Assembly (NCBI GenBank): GCA_003612625.1
Contig: RAZJ01000007.1
Location: forward strand, 44,630 to 108,629
DNA from: a bacterium 1XD42-1
Lineage (GTDB): Bacteria; Bacillota; Clostridia; Oscillospirales; Ruminococcaceae
Direction: 5' to 3'
Length of the DNA stretch: 64,000 nucleotides
The stretch's first letter is position 1. The number at the start of each line of letters is the position of its first letter. Shown piece by piece: positions 44,796 to 53,433 of the stretch. The notes beneath the pieces are model-generated. The model was not told the origin of the DNA and did no database searches. It saw nothing but the letters and a program-made list of their open reading frames with translations. Both the position numbers and the translations under genes were made by a program.

Positions 44796-44859
44796 AAATG
44801 AAAACCTCCTCACACTTTCCGAAAAAAAGGGACAGTAACCCATCTTCTTAATTAGGTTA

Positions 44860-44888
44860 AGTATACCAACTTTTTAAAGAAAAAGCAA
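44860..44888 (-). promoter_or_regulatory. Sigma-A promoter of the CheW-CZB gene
   Basis: Minus strand TTGCTT, 17-bp spacer, TATACT. Confidence 0.55.
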
Positions 44889-44907
44889 GTTTTCCCTAAA
44901 AATGCGT

Positions 44908-45252
44908 CTATGGTATTATAATATCGTATTCTTCATCGTATTCACTGTTCCTTATATCTTCATAAGTCAGCAGGATTTCATTTTCTGATACCCATTCCAC
45001 CCCGAAATGAACTGTTTCCATAAAGCCGGAATTTGGGTAGTCCCATATTTTTTTATCCCATAAGAATCCTTTTTTAAAAACATCAGGACGGCAAACCAGA
45101 TCGTATTTGACAATAATTGTATTGCTTCCTTCTGGCGAAGTATAAACTTCTTCTTCCACGTAGCCAAAAAAAGGATAGCAGCTCCGGTACAAAAAAATGA
45201 TGAAAAGGAGAAGAATGGATAAAATAATATACTTGATATATTTACGCTTCAT
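44908..45252 (-). CDS. Small single-pass membrane protein (DUF5412-like)
   Basis: A 114-residue protein with a basic N terminus (MKRKYIKY), one hydrophobic segment (about 8-25, IILSILLLFIIFLY) and an extracytoplasmic domain of about 85 residues with strand-rich sequence (VYTSPEGSNTIIVKYDL, VHFGVEWVSENEILLTYED). This resembles DUF5412-type proteins; the role is unknown. The base composition is more AT-rich than in its neighbours. ATG 45252 has AAGGACTGAAAG upstream; an ATG 18 codons earlier in the same frame is less well placed. It is divergent from the chromate transporter genes. Confidence 0.6.
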   Translation of the reverse strand: MKRKYIKYIILSILLLFIIFLYRSCYPFFGYVEEEVYTSPEGSNTIIVKYDLVCRPDVFKKGFLWDKKIWDYPNSGFMETVHFGVEWVSENEILLTYEDIRNSEYDEEYDIIIP

Positions 45253-45330
45253 TTTTCTTTCAGTCCTTCTAACAAAAACGGGTTTTTGTGAATATGGAAA
45301 AAGCAAATAGACTTTTTTGGATTTTCCTGC

Positions 45331-45336
45331 TATAAT
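45331..45336 (+). promoter_or_regulatory. Extended -10 promoter of the chromate transporter pair
   Basis: TGCTATAAT, with a weak -35 (TAGACT) at 17 bp. Confidence 0.4.
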
Positions 45337-45375
45337 CTGGGGCAGATTGATTTTTGGGGAAAGAAAGGATCATTT

Positions 45376-45921
45376 ATGAATTTGAAAAAGCTGTTGGATT
45401 TATTTTTGACCTTTGCGCGGATTGGAGGACTGACTTTTGGCGGGGGATATGCCATGCTGCCCATGCTGCAAAAAGAAGTTGTAGAAAACCGCGGCTGGGC
45501 CACAGAAGAAGAGCTTGCCGATTATTTTGCCATTGGACAGTGTACCCCGGGAGTTATTGCAGTCAATACCGCTACTTTTGTAGGGTACCGGGAAGCTGGC
45601 ATTTTAGGCGGGGTCATGGCCACATTAGGTGTTATATTTCCGTCCCTGGTCATTATTACAATCATTGCTGCTTTCATCCGGAACTTTGCAGATCTTCCGG
45701 TTGTGAAACATGCTTTTTCCGGCATCCGTGTATGTGTCTGCGTGTTAATTTTAAATGCTGTATTAAAGCTGCGGAAAAACTCTGTTGTAGATAAGCCTAC
45801 GACAGCAATTTTCGTTCTTGTTTTTCTCCTATCTGTTATTACGCCCCTTTCACCTGTGGTATTTGTCATATTGGCCGGATTAGCAGGAGTCCTTCTAAAA
45901 GGAGGGAAAAAAGCTTTATGA
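45376..45921 (+). CDS. chrA: Chromate transporter, first half (short-chain ChrA)
   Basis: A 181-residue member of the short-chain chromate ion transporter (CHR) family. The signature ARIGGLTFGGGYAMLPMLQ and the FAIGQCTPGVIAVNTATFVGY motif are near the N terminus, followed by hydrophobic segments. It forms a pair with the next gene; two-gene short-chain systems are thought to form one heterodimeric exporter. The natural substrate in anaerobes is often not chromate. The two genes overlap by 4 nt. Confidence 0.9.
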   Translation: MNLKKLLDLFLTFARIGGLTFGGGYAMLPMLQKEVVENRGWATEEELADYFAIGQCTPGVIAVNTATFVGYREAGILGGVMATLGVIFPSLVIITIIAAFIRNFADLPVVKHAFSGIRVCVCVLILNAVLKLRKNSVVDKPTTAIFVLVFLLSVITPLSPVVFVILAGLAGVLLKGGKKAL

Positions 45922-46478
45922 TGCTTTTACAGCTTTTTTTAGAATTTGCCCGGACTGGTTTATTTGCAGTAGGCGGCGGGCTTGCCACATTGCCTTTCCT
46001 TTACAGCCTTTCCGATAAGACAAACTGGTTTTCCCATGAGCAGCTCACCGATATGTTAGCGGTATCGGAATCGACGCCGGGGCCTATTGGAGTCAATACG
46101 GCTACTTATGTGGGATTTGCCACGGCAGGTCTTTTGGGAGCTGTTACAGCTACCGTTGGATTGGTACTGCCTTCAGTTATTGTTATCTTAATTGTAGCCC
46201 GCGTATTGGATAAATTCCGGGAAAGCGTACTGGTGAAATCCGTTTTTTATGGCCTGCGGCCCTGTTCCACAGGGTTAATTGCCGCATCCGGGCTTAGTGT
46301 AGTAGAACTGACCCTGCTCAATATGGATGCTTTAAAATCCTTTCAATTTCTTAACGCCTTACGGCTGCCTTATCTTATTATAGCTGTTATTCTATTTTTT
46401 GCCATGAAAAAATTTCCAAAACATCCTGCCTTTTATATTGCATTATCTGCGGTGATCGGGATCGTATTCAAATTGTAA
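45918..46478 (+). CDS. chrA: Chromate transporter, second half (short-chain ChrA)
   Basis: A 186-residue short-chain CHR protein, paralogous to the previous gene: ARTGLFAVGGGLATLPFLYSL and VSESTPGPIGVNTATYVGFA mark the same motifs. Hydrophobic segments run to the C terminus. The ATGA overlap with the first half shows coupling. A pair of half-size subunits oriented oppositely in the membrane is the accepted model for this group. The intergenic 46479-46633 contains only the murD promoter that I can see. Confidence 0.9.
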   Translation: MMLLQLFLEFARTGLFAVGGGLATLPFLYSLSDKTNWFSHEQLTDMLAVSESTPGPIGVNTATYVGFATAGLLGAVTATVGLVLPSVIVILIVARVLDKFRESVLVKSVFYGLRPCSTGLIAASGLSVVELTLLNMDALKSFQFLNALRLPYLIIAVILFFAMKKFPKHPAFYIALSAVIGIVFKL

Positions 46479-46550
46479 ACAGAATCAGATACAAGAAAGG
46501 CCCGATCCATTTGAAAGTACCCTCTTTATTTAAGAAATTGATTTCTGAGC

Positions 46551-46579
46551 TTGATAATTCATATCCTGGGGAATATAAT
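46551..46579 (+). promoter_or_regulatory. Sigma-A promoter for murD
   Basis: TTGATA, 17-bp spacer, TATAAT. Confidence 0.68.
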
Positions 46580-46633
46580 AGGGTATTGGTAAAAATTTTT
46601 TAGGCCGTTTTTTGGCTATGTGGAGGACAAAAC

Positions 46634-48025
46634 ATGGATAGCAGAATCCAGCAATTTTTTGATCAGATCAAAGGAAAACGGGTTTCCGTTTTAGGAATTG
46701 GCGTAAGCCATTCCGATTTAATCAGCCGCCTGCGGGACCGGGGGGCGAAAGTAACAGCACATGACAAACGCACCCGGGAACAATTAGGGGAGGCTTTATG
46801 CAGCAATCTGGAAGCCCAGGGAGTAACTTTAAAGCTGGGGCCGGATTATTTGGAACAGATAGACGCGCAGATCGTTTTGCGCACGCCTGGGATGCCTTAT
46901 CATTCTCCGGTGCTGGAAAACCTGAGGGAAAACGGTGCTGTTGTTACCAGCGAAATGGAATTGTTTTTTGATTTGTGCCCTTGTAAAACAGTAGGCGTTA
47001 CAGGCTCTGACGGGAAAACAACCACAACAACGTTAATTTCTGAATTTTTAAAAGAAGGCGGAAAACGGGTCCATGTAGGCGGGAATATTGGCCATCCTTT
47101 ATTCCCTGTTGTCCAGGATATCCGGCCCAATGATTTTGCAGTAGCGGAACTGTCCAGCTTCCAGCTTATTTCCATGCGGGAAAGCCCGGATATTGCAGTT
47201 GTAACCAACATTACCCCCAATCACTTAGATGTTCATAAGGATATGCAGGAGTATATTGAATCGAAACGCAATATTATATTGCACCAGAATGCTTTTTCCA
47301 GGACGGTGCTGGGAGTTGATAATGATTTGGCGGCCAGCTTTGCAAAGGACGTCCGGGGCCAGCTTTTTGAATTTTCATTGAACCATCCCGTCCGCACAGG
47401 CGCATACTTAGGAAGTGACAACATGATTTATATGAGCGTCAACGGCAGAAAAACAAAAATTATGCATGCGGGCGAGATCTGCCTGCCGGGGATGCATAAT
47501 ATTTCAAATTGTTTAGCTGCTATTTGTGCCGTATGGGGCTATGTTGATTTAGAAGCCATTACAAATGTAGCCATAGAATTTACCGGAGTAGAACACAGGC
47601 TTGAATTTGTCCGGGAGCTGCGGGGGATTAAATGGTATAATGATTCCATTGCGACCAGCCCGACACGGACCATAGCCGGGTTAAAATCCTTCCGCCAGCA
47701 GGTGATTTTATTAGCGGGCGGATATGATAAAAATATTCCTTTTGAGCCTCTGGCGCCGGAAATTTTAGAACATGTTAAAACTTTAATTTTAATGGGAGAT
47801 ACGGCAGAAAAAATTGAAGCTGCTGTAAAAAATTGCAAAGGGTATCATGGGAATCCGGAAATCATACGGGTAAAAAATATGGAAGAAGCGGTGGAAAAAG
47901 CTGCCCTTACAGCAGAGTCAGGTGATATTGTAACATTATCTCCGGCTTGTGCCAGCTTTGATGCCTACCCCAATTTTGAAGAACGGGGCCGTGATTATAA
48001 AACCCTCGTAAATTCTATGGTGTAA
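46634..48025 (+). CDS. murD: UDP-N-acetylmuramoyl-L-alanine:D-glutamate ligase
   Basis: A 463-residue MurD, adding D-Glu to the peptidoglycan precursor in the cytoplasm. The N-terminal Rossmann domain (VSVLGIGVSHSDLISRLRDRG) is followed by the ATP loop VGVTGSDGKTTTTTL, the ELSSFQL motif, NITPNHLDVHKDM and the C-terminal ligase domain (YNDSIATSPTRTIAGL; LAGGYDKNIPFEP). It stands outside any mur/fts cluster and has its own promoter; pyrE follows after 20 nt, and the two may be cotranscribed. Confidence 0.96.
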   Translation: MDSRIQQFFDQIKGKRVSVLGIGVSHSDLISRLRDRGAKVTAHDKRTREQLGEALCSNLEAQGVTLKLGPDYLEQIDAQIVLRTPGMPYHSPVLENLRENGAVVTSEMELFFDLCPCKTVGVTGSDGKTTTTTLISEFLKEGGKRVHVGGNIGHPLFPVVQDIRPNDFAVAELSSFQLISMRESPDIAVVTNITPNHLDVHKDMQEYIESKRNIILHQNAFSRTVLGVDNDLAASFAKDVRGQLFEFSLNHPVRTGAYLGSDNMIYMSVNGRKTKIMHAGEICLPGMHNISNCLAAICAVWGYVDLEAITNVAIEFTGVEHRLEFVRELRGIKWYNDSIATSPTRTIAGLKSFRQQVILLAGGYDKNIPFEPLAPEILEHVKTLILMGDTAEKIEAAVKNCKGYHGNPEIIRVKNMEEAVEKAALTAESGDIVTLSPACASFDAYPNFEERGRDYKTLVNSMV

Positions 48026-48045
48026 AAAGAAGGAGTGTATTTATC

Positions 48046-48630
48046 ATGATTACTCGTGAAAGAATTGAACAAATTTTAAAAGAATCCGGCGTTTTAATGG
48101 AGGGCCATTTTCTGCTGACTTCCGGCAGGCATTCCAACAAATACATGCAGTGTGCCCGTATTTTCCGCCATCCCAAATACAGCGAGGAGCTTTGCGCCGC
48201 ATTAGCAGAACAATTTTCCGATGAAAAAATCGATGTAGTCATTGGGCCGGCAATGGGTGCTGTGCAGATGGCCTATGAGGTCAGCCGGGCAGTTGGCTGT
48301 GAAAATTTCTTTACCGAACGGGATGAAGAAGGCAAAATGACCTTGCGCCGGGGCTTTGTGATTACGCCTGGTATGCGCTGCTTATTGGTAGAAGATGTTG
48401 TCACAACGGGCGGTTCCGTAAAAGAAGTCCAAAAGCTGGTGGAAGCTGCTGGAGGCGTTGTAGTAGGCATTGGCTCTCTGGTGGACCGCAGCAATGGGAA
48501 AGTAGATTTTGGCGTGCCTTTCCGGTCTGTTTACCCGGTAGAAGTCGTTTCCTGGGATGCAGCAGAATGTCCGTTATGCAAAGAGGGTGCAGAACCGCCT
48601 GTAAAACCTGGCAGCCGGAAACAAATATGA
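48046..48630 (+). CDS. pyrE: Orotate phosphoribosyltransferase
   Basis: A 194-residue OPRTase forming OMP from orotate and PRPP in pyrimidine synthesis. The PRPP-binding motif is LLVEDVVTTGGSVKE (about residues 109-123), FTERDEEGKMTLRRGF is the flexible loop region and SGRHSNKYMQCARI is near the N terminus. A GAAGGAG site precedes the ATG. No other pyrimidine gene is in the window. Confidence 0.95.
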   Translation: MITRERIEQILKESGVLMEGHFLLTSGRHSNKYMQCARIFRHPKYSEELCAALAEQFSDEKIDVVIGPAMGAVQMAYEVSRAVGCENFFTERDEEGKMTLRRGFVITPGMRCLLVEDVVTTGGSVKEVQKLVEAAGGVVVGIGSLVDRSNGKVDFGVPFRSVYPVEVVSWDAAECPLCKEGAEPPVKPGSRKQI

Positions 48631-48642
48631 AAGGGATCAGCT

Positions 48643-49386
48643 ATGGGAGAAGAAAAGACAGAAAAAAAGGAAGAAAAACAACAAAAGAAAAAAGATTCTC
48701 CAATTCATAAGGATCACCGGCAGCGGATGAAGGAACGTTTCCTGCGGGAACAGGATAACCTTCAGGATCATGAAATTTTAGAACTGCTGCTGTATTATGC
48801 CATCCCACAAAAAAATACAAACCCTTTGGCCCATACTTTACTAGAAAAATTTGGTTCCCTGCCTGGCGTATTTGAAGCGCCCCTGCAAGAATTGTATGCT
48901 ATTAAAGGCATTGGCGAACACGTAGCTATTTTGCTCCATTTGATGCCGAATTTGCTGCGCCGCTATTACAGCCAGATTGATGAAAGGGGTACAGTCTTAC
49001 TGACATCAACAGAGGATGTTTGCCAGTTCCTGAAACCTCAGTTTCTGGGCCGCACAACAGAATGGTTTTACTTAATCTGCCTCAATCAAAAAAGTGAAAT
49101 TACATTTTCCGGTTTTTTATTTGAAGGTTCTATCAATGCGATTATCGTAAGAATCCGTGATATTATATCAATCTGCCTGAATAACAACGCAAGCAGTGTT
49201 ATCCTGGCCCATAACCATCCCCATTCTTTGGCGCTTCCTTCTCCGGAGGATGTATATACAACAGAAAAAGTATTTCATGCCTTAAATACCATTAGCGTCA
49301 AACTGCGGGATCATATTATTGTATGCGGCTTAGAAGCCATTTCCATGCGGGATTCCGGCCATTTCAAATGCTTTAAAGATCGTTAG
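48643..49386 (+). CDS. radC: RadC/JAB-domain protein
   Basis: A 247-residue RadC-family protein. An N-terminal HhH-like region (LRDHEILELLLYYAIP-type: DHEILELLLYYAIPQ; LYAIKGIGEHVA) precedes the JAB/MPN metalloprotease-like domain with the JAMM set LAHNHPHSLALPSPED and the upstream Glu in FLFEGSINA. Family members are linked to DNA repair by old genetics that were later withdrawn; true function is unknown. A highly charged Lys/Glu/Gln N terminus (residues 1-20) is present. It starts 12 nt after pyrE. Confidence 0.9.
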   Translation: MGEEKTEKKEEKQQKKKDSPIHKDHRQRMKERFLREQDNLQDHEILELLLYYAIPQKNTNPLAHTLLEKFGSLPGVFEAPLQELYAIKGIGEHVAILLHLMPNLLRRYYSQIDERGTVLLTSTEDVCQFLKPQFLGRTTEWFYLICLNQKSEITFSGFLFEGSINAIIVRIRDIISICLNNNASSVILAHNHPHSLALPSPEDVYTTEKVFHALNTISVKLRDHIIVCGLEAISMRDSGHFKCFKDR

Positions 49387-49419
49387 CTCCACTCCTTTTG
49401 GCTTCCTTTTGAACTCCAT

Positions 49420-49447
49420 TTGACAAATTTTCGGAAAAGAGTATAAT
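49420..49447 (+). promoter_or_regulatory. Strong sigma-A promoter of the ricin-fold gene
   Basis: Perfect TTGACA, 16-bp spacer, perfect TATAAT; the strongest-looking promoter in the window. Confidence 0.72.
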
Positions 49448-49488
49448 CAGTAAAGTCTGGGGGTTCAACAACGAAGGAGAGTGTAATT

Positions 49489-50076
49489 ATGGAATTGAAA
49501 GAAAAACAAGTTTATCAAATCTTGTCGAAACAAAACCGTTTCGCGATTGCCGTAGAAAAGGCTTCCACAGAAAATGGCGCTTTAATTAAGCTGGCCGCAG
49601 ATACGGGTGACGCCAGCCAGCAATGGGAAGTCCAGTTTGTAGAGGGCGCCTGGTTTAAGTTAGTGAATAAAAATTCCGGCAAATTATTGGATATGGTTTC
49701 TTCCGGTGTAGAGAATGGAACCTGGCTCCATCAATGGGAAGACGTAAATTCCCCAGATCAGCTTTGGTGTGTGGAAGAAGGCACAGATGGCTGTTCCCTG
49801 TTAAAATCAAAAAAATCTGGCCGTTGTGTTGATATTGTCCATATTTTCCCGGCTGAAGGGGCTTTGCTTCAATTATGGGATTGTGTAAATGGCGAGAACC
49901 AGCAATGGGTTCTGAATCCGGTAGGAGCTTCCGAAGCCAAACCGAAAAAGAATCCCCCAAAGAAAGCTGCTCCAAAAAGCCCTGCAACAGATGCACAAAA
50001 AGCTTCTGAAGCTGCAAAAGCAGCAAAAACCCAGAAGCCGGAAAAACCTACAGCAAAAAAACGCGGCAGGAAATAA
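49489..50076 (+). CDS. Intracellular ricin-type beta-trefoil protein with Lys/Ala/Pro-rich tail
   Basis: A 195-residue protein with two parts. Residues 1-142 form a ricin B-type beta-trefoil with its three QxW repeats (SQQWEV, DQLWCV, NQQWVL) and the GKLLDM/GRCVDI subdomain motifs. Residues 143-195 are Lys/Ala/Pro-rich (PKKNPPKKAAPKSP ... KKRGRK), resembling the tail of linker histones or HU-like fusions. There is no signal peptide, so it should remain in the cytosol, where a sugar-binding fold is unexpected. It has an excellent promoter, a strong RBS and its own terminator, so it is a monocistronic, well-expressed gene. Function unknown; nucleic acid or cell-wall-precursor binding are possibilities. 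Confidence 0.85.
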   Translation: MELKEKQVYQILSKQNRFAIAVEKASTENGALIKLAADTGDASQQWEVQFVEGAWFKLVNKNSGKLLDMVSSGVENGTWLHQWEDVNSPDQLWCVEEGTDGCSLLKSKKSGRCVDIVHIFPAEGALLQLWDCVNGENQQWVLNPVGASEAKPKKNPPKKAAPKSPATDAQKASEAAKAAKTQKPEKPTAKKRGRK

Positions 50077-50087
50077 TCCGCCGGCGC

Positions 50088-50126
50088 GGGACCGGAATCT
50101 GTTGTTTTCCGGTCCCATTTTATTTT
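50088..50126 (+). terminator. Terminator of the ricin-fold gene
   Basis: GGGACCGGAA / TTCCGGTCCC, 10-bp perfect stem, then ATTTTATTTT. Confidence 0.85.
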
Positions 50127-50156
50127 CCCTGATCCCGCCGCAGGAAGGAGTTCAAT

Positions 50157-51209
50157 ATGTCATATTATATTGAAGGGGGAATATGGTCCTCTGTGTTTGC
50201 GGTCCCTTGCACCGTAATAGATGATCATATTCATATGTGCCCTCCCAATTCTTTAAAGGTATTGCTATTGATGCTGCGCCATCCTGGAATGCCCGTAGAT
50301 CTGATTTGGCTTTCGGAACAGCTTCGGGAAACTCCGGCAGAAGTTCAGGATGCTGTTTCTTATTGGGTTTCTGCCGGGATCGTTACAGACAGTACAGCCC
50401 AGGAGGAACTGGTACAGGATGCAGCTCCTACTCCTGCCTATACGGCGCCATCCCTGCCGGAAAACCAGCCGCCTGTGGCGACAGTACCAGCGGCAACCCC
50501 TTCTGTAACGGAAAAAAATATTGGGGGCCAGAAAATTATAACAACTTCGGTCCGGCCCAGGATTTCCAGGGATGATGTGGATCTGATTTCCCAAAAAGAT
50601 CCTTCCCTTTACCAGCTCCTCCGGGAAGCCCAAATCATTTTAAACGGGCCTCTTTCTCCTGTGGACAGCGAAATTTTAGCTGCGCTCCATGTCTATTATG
50701 GTTTGCCGGCAGATGTGGTGCTGATGCTGCTGGAATACTGTGTTTCTACCGGGAAAACCAATATGCACACGGTGGAAAAAATGGCAGCTTCCTGGGTGGA
50801 ACGGGATATTATGACCCATGAACGGGCAGAAGAAGAAATCCTGCGTCTGACCCAGGTGGGGGAAGATGAAAAGAAAATTATCCAGGCGTTCCATTTGCAG
50901 GGCCGGAGCCTGAGCGCAAAAGAACGGGAATATGTAGAACGCTGGTTTGCTTTGGGGATGGATGAACGGATCATTTCCTACGCCTGTGAAAGCACTTTGG
51001 ATAAAACCGGAAAAGTTTCTTTTGCTTATGCGGATAAAATGATTCTTTCCTGGAAAAGTAAAGGCATCCAGTCCATCCGGGAAGCAGTAGAAGAACAGAA
51101 AAAAGGTGCGGTGAAATTTACGCCCGGCACCCGGACAGCCCAGACAGCCGGTTCTTCTATTGATAAAGATGCTTTAGATGCTTTTATTGACGGGCAATTT
51201 ACAGAATAA
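50157..51209 (+). CDS. DnaD-domain replication protein
   Basis: A 350-residue protein with an N-terminal winged-helix-like part (1-80), a Pro/Ala/Thr-rich linker (about 80-125) and two DnaD (DnaB_2-type) domains: about 150-220 (ILAALHVYYGLPADVVLMLL) and about 235-310 (WFALGMDERIISYACE, YADKMILSWKSKGI). The YxxxIxxxW-type motif of DnaD domains is seen in YADKMILSW. DnaD proteins help open DNA and load the replicative helicase. The next gene encodes a DnaI/DnaC-type loader, supporting this role. Confidence 0.88.
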   Translation: MSYYIEGGIWSSVFAVPCTVIDDHIHMCPPNSLKVLLLMLRHPGMPVDLIWLSEQLRETPAEVQDAVSYWVSAGIVTDSTAQEELVQDAAPTPAYTAPSLPENQPPVATVPAATPSVTEKNIGGQKIITTSVRPRISRDDVDLISQKDPSLYQLLREAQIILNGPLSPVDSEILAALHVYYGLPADVVLMLLEYCVSTGKTNMHTVEKMAASWVERDIMTHERAEEEILRLTQVGEDEKKIIQAFHLQGRSLSAKEREYVERWFALGMDERIISYACESTLDKTGKVSFAYADKMILSWKSKGIQSIREAVEEQKKGAVKFTPGTRTAQTAGSSIDKDALDAFIDGQFTE

Positions 51210-51219
51210 GGAGCCGGAT

Positions 51220-52209
51220 ATGGGCTATTCAAAAGAAATTTACCGTTTGGCCCAGCAGGAGCTGGATCGCAGGCGCAATACAGCACGGGATACGGCTGAA
51301 AAACACCAGGCTGAAATTTACAGCGCCATCCCCCGTATTCGGGAAATCCAAAAGGAACTGGCAGATTCTGGTCTGCGGGCTGTGCAGGCTGCCATTTACG
51401 GCGGCCCAAACAGCCCACAGGCTTTAAGCTCTTTACGGATCAAAAATCAGGCCCTGCAAATGGAACGGGTTAAGCTTTTAGAATCTGCCAGACTTCCCGC
51501 AGATTTCCTGGAAGTCCATTATACCTGTCCCAAATGCCAGGATACAGGCTATATTATTAACCGCCGGTGTGAATGTTTAGAAAAGCTTCTGCGCCGTTTT
51601 GCTTACCGGCAGGTCAGTGAAAGCGGCGGTTTAGGGGAATGCCGTTTTGAAAATTTCCTGCTTTCCTACTATCCGGATATCCCCAATCAGGATGGCAAGA
51701 TCCCAAGAAAAATTATGGCTGGTATTTTAAATAGCTGCCAGGAATATGCCAGGAATTTCCTCCCCAATGGGGAAAGCCTTTTATTCCGGGGCCATACCGG
51801 TTTGGGGAAAACCCATCTTTCGTTAGCCATTGCTTATGAGGCCATCGAAAAAGGATATGGAGTTTATTATGCCAGCAGCCAGCGGCTTTTGGACAAGCTC
51901 CAGGCAAAACAGTTCCAGCGGCAGGCAAAAGAGGATACGGATTATCAGGAAATGGCTGAAAATTGTGACCTATTGATTTTGGATGATTTAGGTGCGGAAT
52001 ATTCCACCAATTTTACGGTTGCCGCTTTGCAGAACCTGATCAATGTACGGCTGACGGAAAGCCGCCCTACCATTGTCAGTACAAACCTGAATACTTCCAT
52101 GCTGACGGAACGTTATGGAGAACGGAGTGTTTCACGGTTATTATGTTCTTACCGCGCTTTTACCTTCTGCGGGGATGATATCCGGATGATTAAGCGTATG
52201 GAACACTGA
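51220..52209 (+). CDS. DnaI/DnaC-like helicase-loader ATPase
   Basis: A 329-residue AAA+ protein. An N-terminal coiled coil is followed by a zinc-binding-type cluster (YTCPKCQDTGYIINRRCECLE, about 103-123), then the ATPase with Walker A FRGHTGLGKTHLSLAIA, Walker B LLILDDLGAEYST and an arginine-finger region (ERYGERSVSRL). This is the arrangement of DnaI-type loaders. It follows the DnaD gene by 10 nt with AAGGAG before ATG 51220; the open frame extends 14 codons into the DnaD gene without a better site. Confidence 0.92.
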   Translation: MGYSKEIYRLAQQELDRRRNTARDTAEKHQAEIYSAIPRIREIQKELADSGLRAVQAAIYGGPNSPQALSSLRIKNQALQMERVKLLESARLPADFLEVHYTCPKCQDTGYIINRRCECLEKLLRRFAYRQVSESGGLGECRFENFLLSYYPDIPNQDGKIPRKIMAGILNSCQEYARNFLPNGESLLFRGHTGLGKTHLSLAIAYEAIEKGYGVYYASSQRLLDKLQAKQFQRQAKEDTDYQEMAENCDLLILDDLGAEYSTNFTVAALQNLINVRLTESRPTIVSTNLNTSMLTERYGERSVSRLLCSYRAFTFCGDDIRMIKRMEH

Positions 52210-52233
52210 AGCCTAAAAAAGGAGATCCTTTTT

Positions 52234-53025
52234 ATGATTTTAATTGGAGAAAAATTAAACAGTTCGATTCCTTCCACATTGGAGGCTTTTGAGGCCAGAA
52301 ATGAAGCGGCAGTCTTATCCTTAATTCAATTACAGGAAAAAGCGGGGGCTGCTTATTTGGATGTCAATACTTCTCTTTGCGCCAATGAACAGGATGCCCT
52401 TTTATGGGTGGCAGGCTTGATCAGAGCGCACAGTAAATGTGGTATTATGATTGATACTGCCGATCCGGAAGTCATGGCACAGGCTGTACAGGCGGCACAA
52501 GGAACAGATTTCATTTTAAATTCGGCTACCATTGATGAACGTTTTGAAGAAGTAACGTCCTTAGCAAAAAAATCCAATGCTGCATTGGTTGCTCTGCCGA
52601 TTTCTTTAGAAGGCCAGGAGCCCGGATTGAAAGGCCGTTGTGCCAATATTGATAAATTGATAGGAAAACTGCGGCAAGCGGGAATCCCGGATAAGCATAT
52701 TTTTTTAGATGTATTAGCTGAAACATTGGCCACAGATACGGAAAGCGCGAAAACTGCTATTGGCGCCATTGCTTATACAGCGGCTTCCTATCCCCAGGTA
52801 AAAACAACCTGTGGTTTATCCAATGTTTCATTTGGCCTGCCCCGCCGCGGCTTGATCAACAGCGCATTTTTAACAACGGCTGTATTTTCCGGGCTGTCCA
52901 GCGCAATTTTAGATCCTTCCAGCCGGCCCTTACGGGATGCTTTAGCTGCCGCGTTAGCCATAGCGGGTCAGGATGATTTTTGTATGGATTATATTACCTA
53001 CCTGCGGGAACAGGAACAAGCTTAA
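52234..53025 (+). CDS. Pterin-binding methyltransferase (MetH/AcsE-like)
   Basis: A 263-residue pterin-binding-domain TIM barrel, like the methyltetrahydrofolate-binding module of MetH or the methyltransferase AcsE of the acetyl-CoA pathway. Typical elements: LIGEKLNSSIPSTLEA at the start, AGAAYLDVNTSLC (Asp-Asn pair for pterin), GIMIDTADPEVM, FILNSATID and TTCGLSNVSFGLPRR at the end. It should transfer a methyl group from methyl-THF to a corrinoid. No corrinoid protein or acetyl-CoA synthase gene is nearby, so the acceptor is unknown. Confidence 0.88.
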   Translation: MILIGEKLNSSIPSTLEAFEARNEAAVLSLIQLQEKAGAAYLDVNTSLCANEQDALLWVAGLIRAHSKCGIMIDTADPEVMAQAVQAAQGTDFILNSATIDERFEEVTSLAKKSNAALVALPISLEGQEPGLKGRCANIDKLIGKLRQAGIPDKHIFLDVLAETLATDTESAKTAIGAIAYTAASYPQVKTTCGLSNVSFGLPRRGLINSAFLTTAVFSGLSSAILDPSSRPLRDALAAALAIAGQDDFCMDYITYLREQEQA

Positions 53026-53039
53026 CAGGAGTATTTTTT

Positions 53040-53408
53040 ATGATAAAATTCAACCATTTTAATTTTAATGTTTTAGATTTGCAGAAAAGCCTTGATTTTT
53101 ATGCGGAAGCCCTGAATTTAAAGCCGGTGCGGGAAAAGAAAGCAAAAGACGGTTCTTTTACACTGGTTTATTTAGGGGATGGCAGAAGTGATTTTACATT
53201 AGAGCTGACTTGGCTGCGGGACCGGAAAGAACCCTATAATTTAGGGGAATTGGAATATCATTTGGCTTTTGTCACAGATGTTTATGATGCCTGGCATGAA
53301 AAGCATAAAGAAATGGGCATCATTTGTTTTGAAAATCCAGATATGGGGATTTATTTTATCCACGATCCCGATGGTTATTGGATTGAAATTGTTCCTGCAA
53401 AATCATAA
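53040..53408 (+). CDS. VOC-family (glyoxalase I-like) protein
   Basis: A 122-residue vicinal-oxygen-chelate protein. The two beta-alpha-beta-beta-beta modules are seen as FNHFNFNVLDLQKSLDFYAEAL and LGELEYHLAFVTDVYDAWH; likely metal ligands are the His of KFNHFNF, a Glu on the second strand (FTLELTW), the His of YHLAF and the Glu of YWIEIVP. This is the ligand set of lactoylglutathione lyases, but the length and gene context do not prove that substrate. ATG 53040 follows CAGGAG. Confidence 0.85.
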   Translation: MIKFNHFNFNVLDLQKSLDFYAEALNLKPVREKKAKDGSFTLVYLGDGRSDFTLELTWLRDRKEPYNLGELEYHLAFVTDVYDAWHEKHKEMGIICFENPDMGIYFIHDPDGYWIEIVPAKS

Positions 53409-53433
53409 AACAGATTTTAGGAGGGATTGTTTT

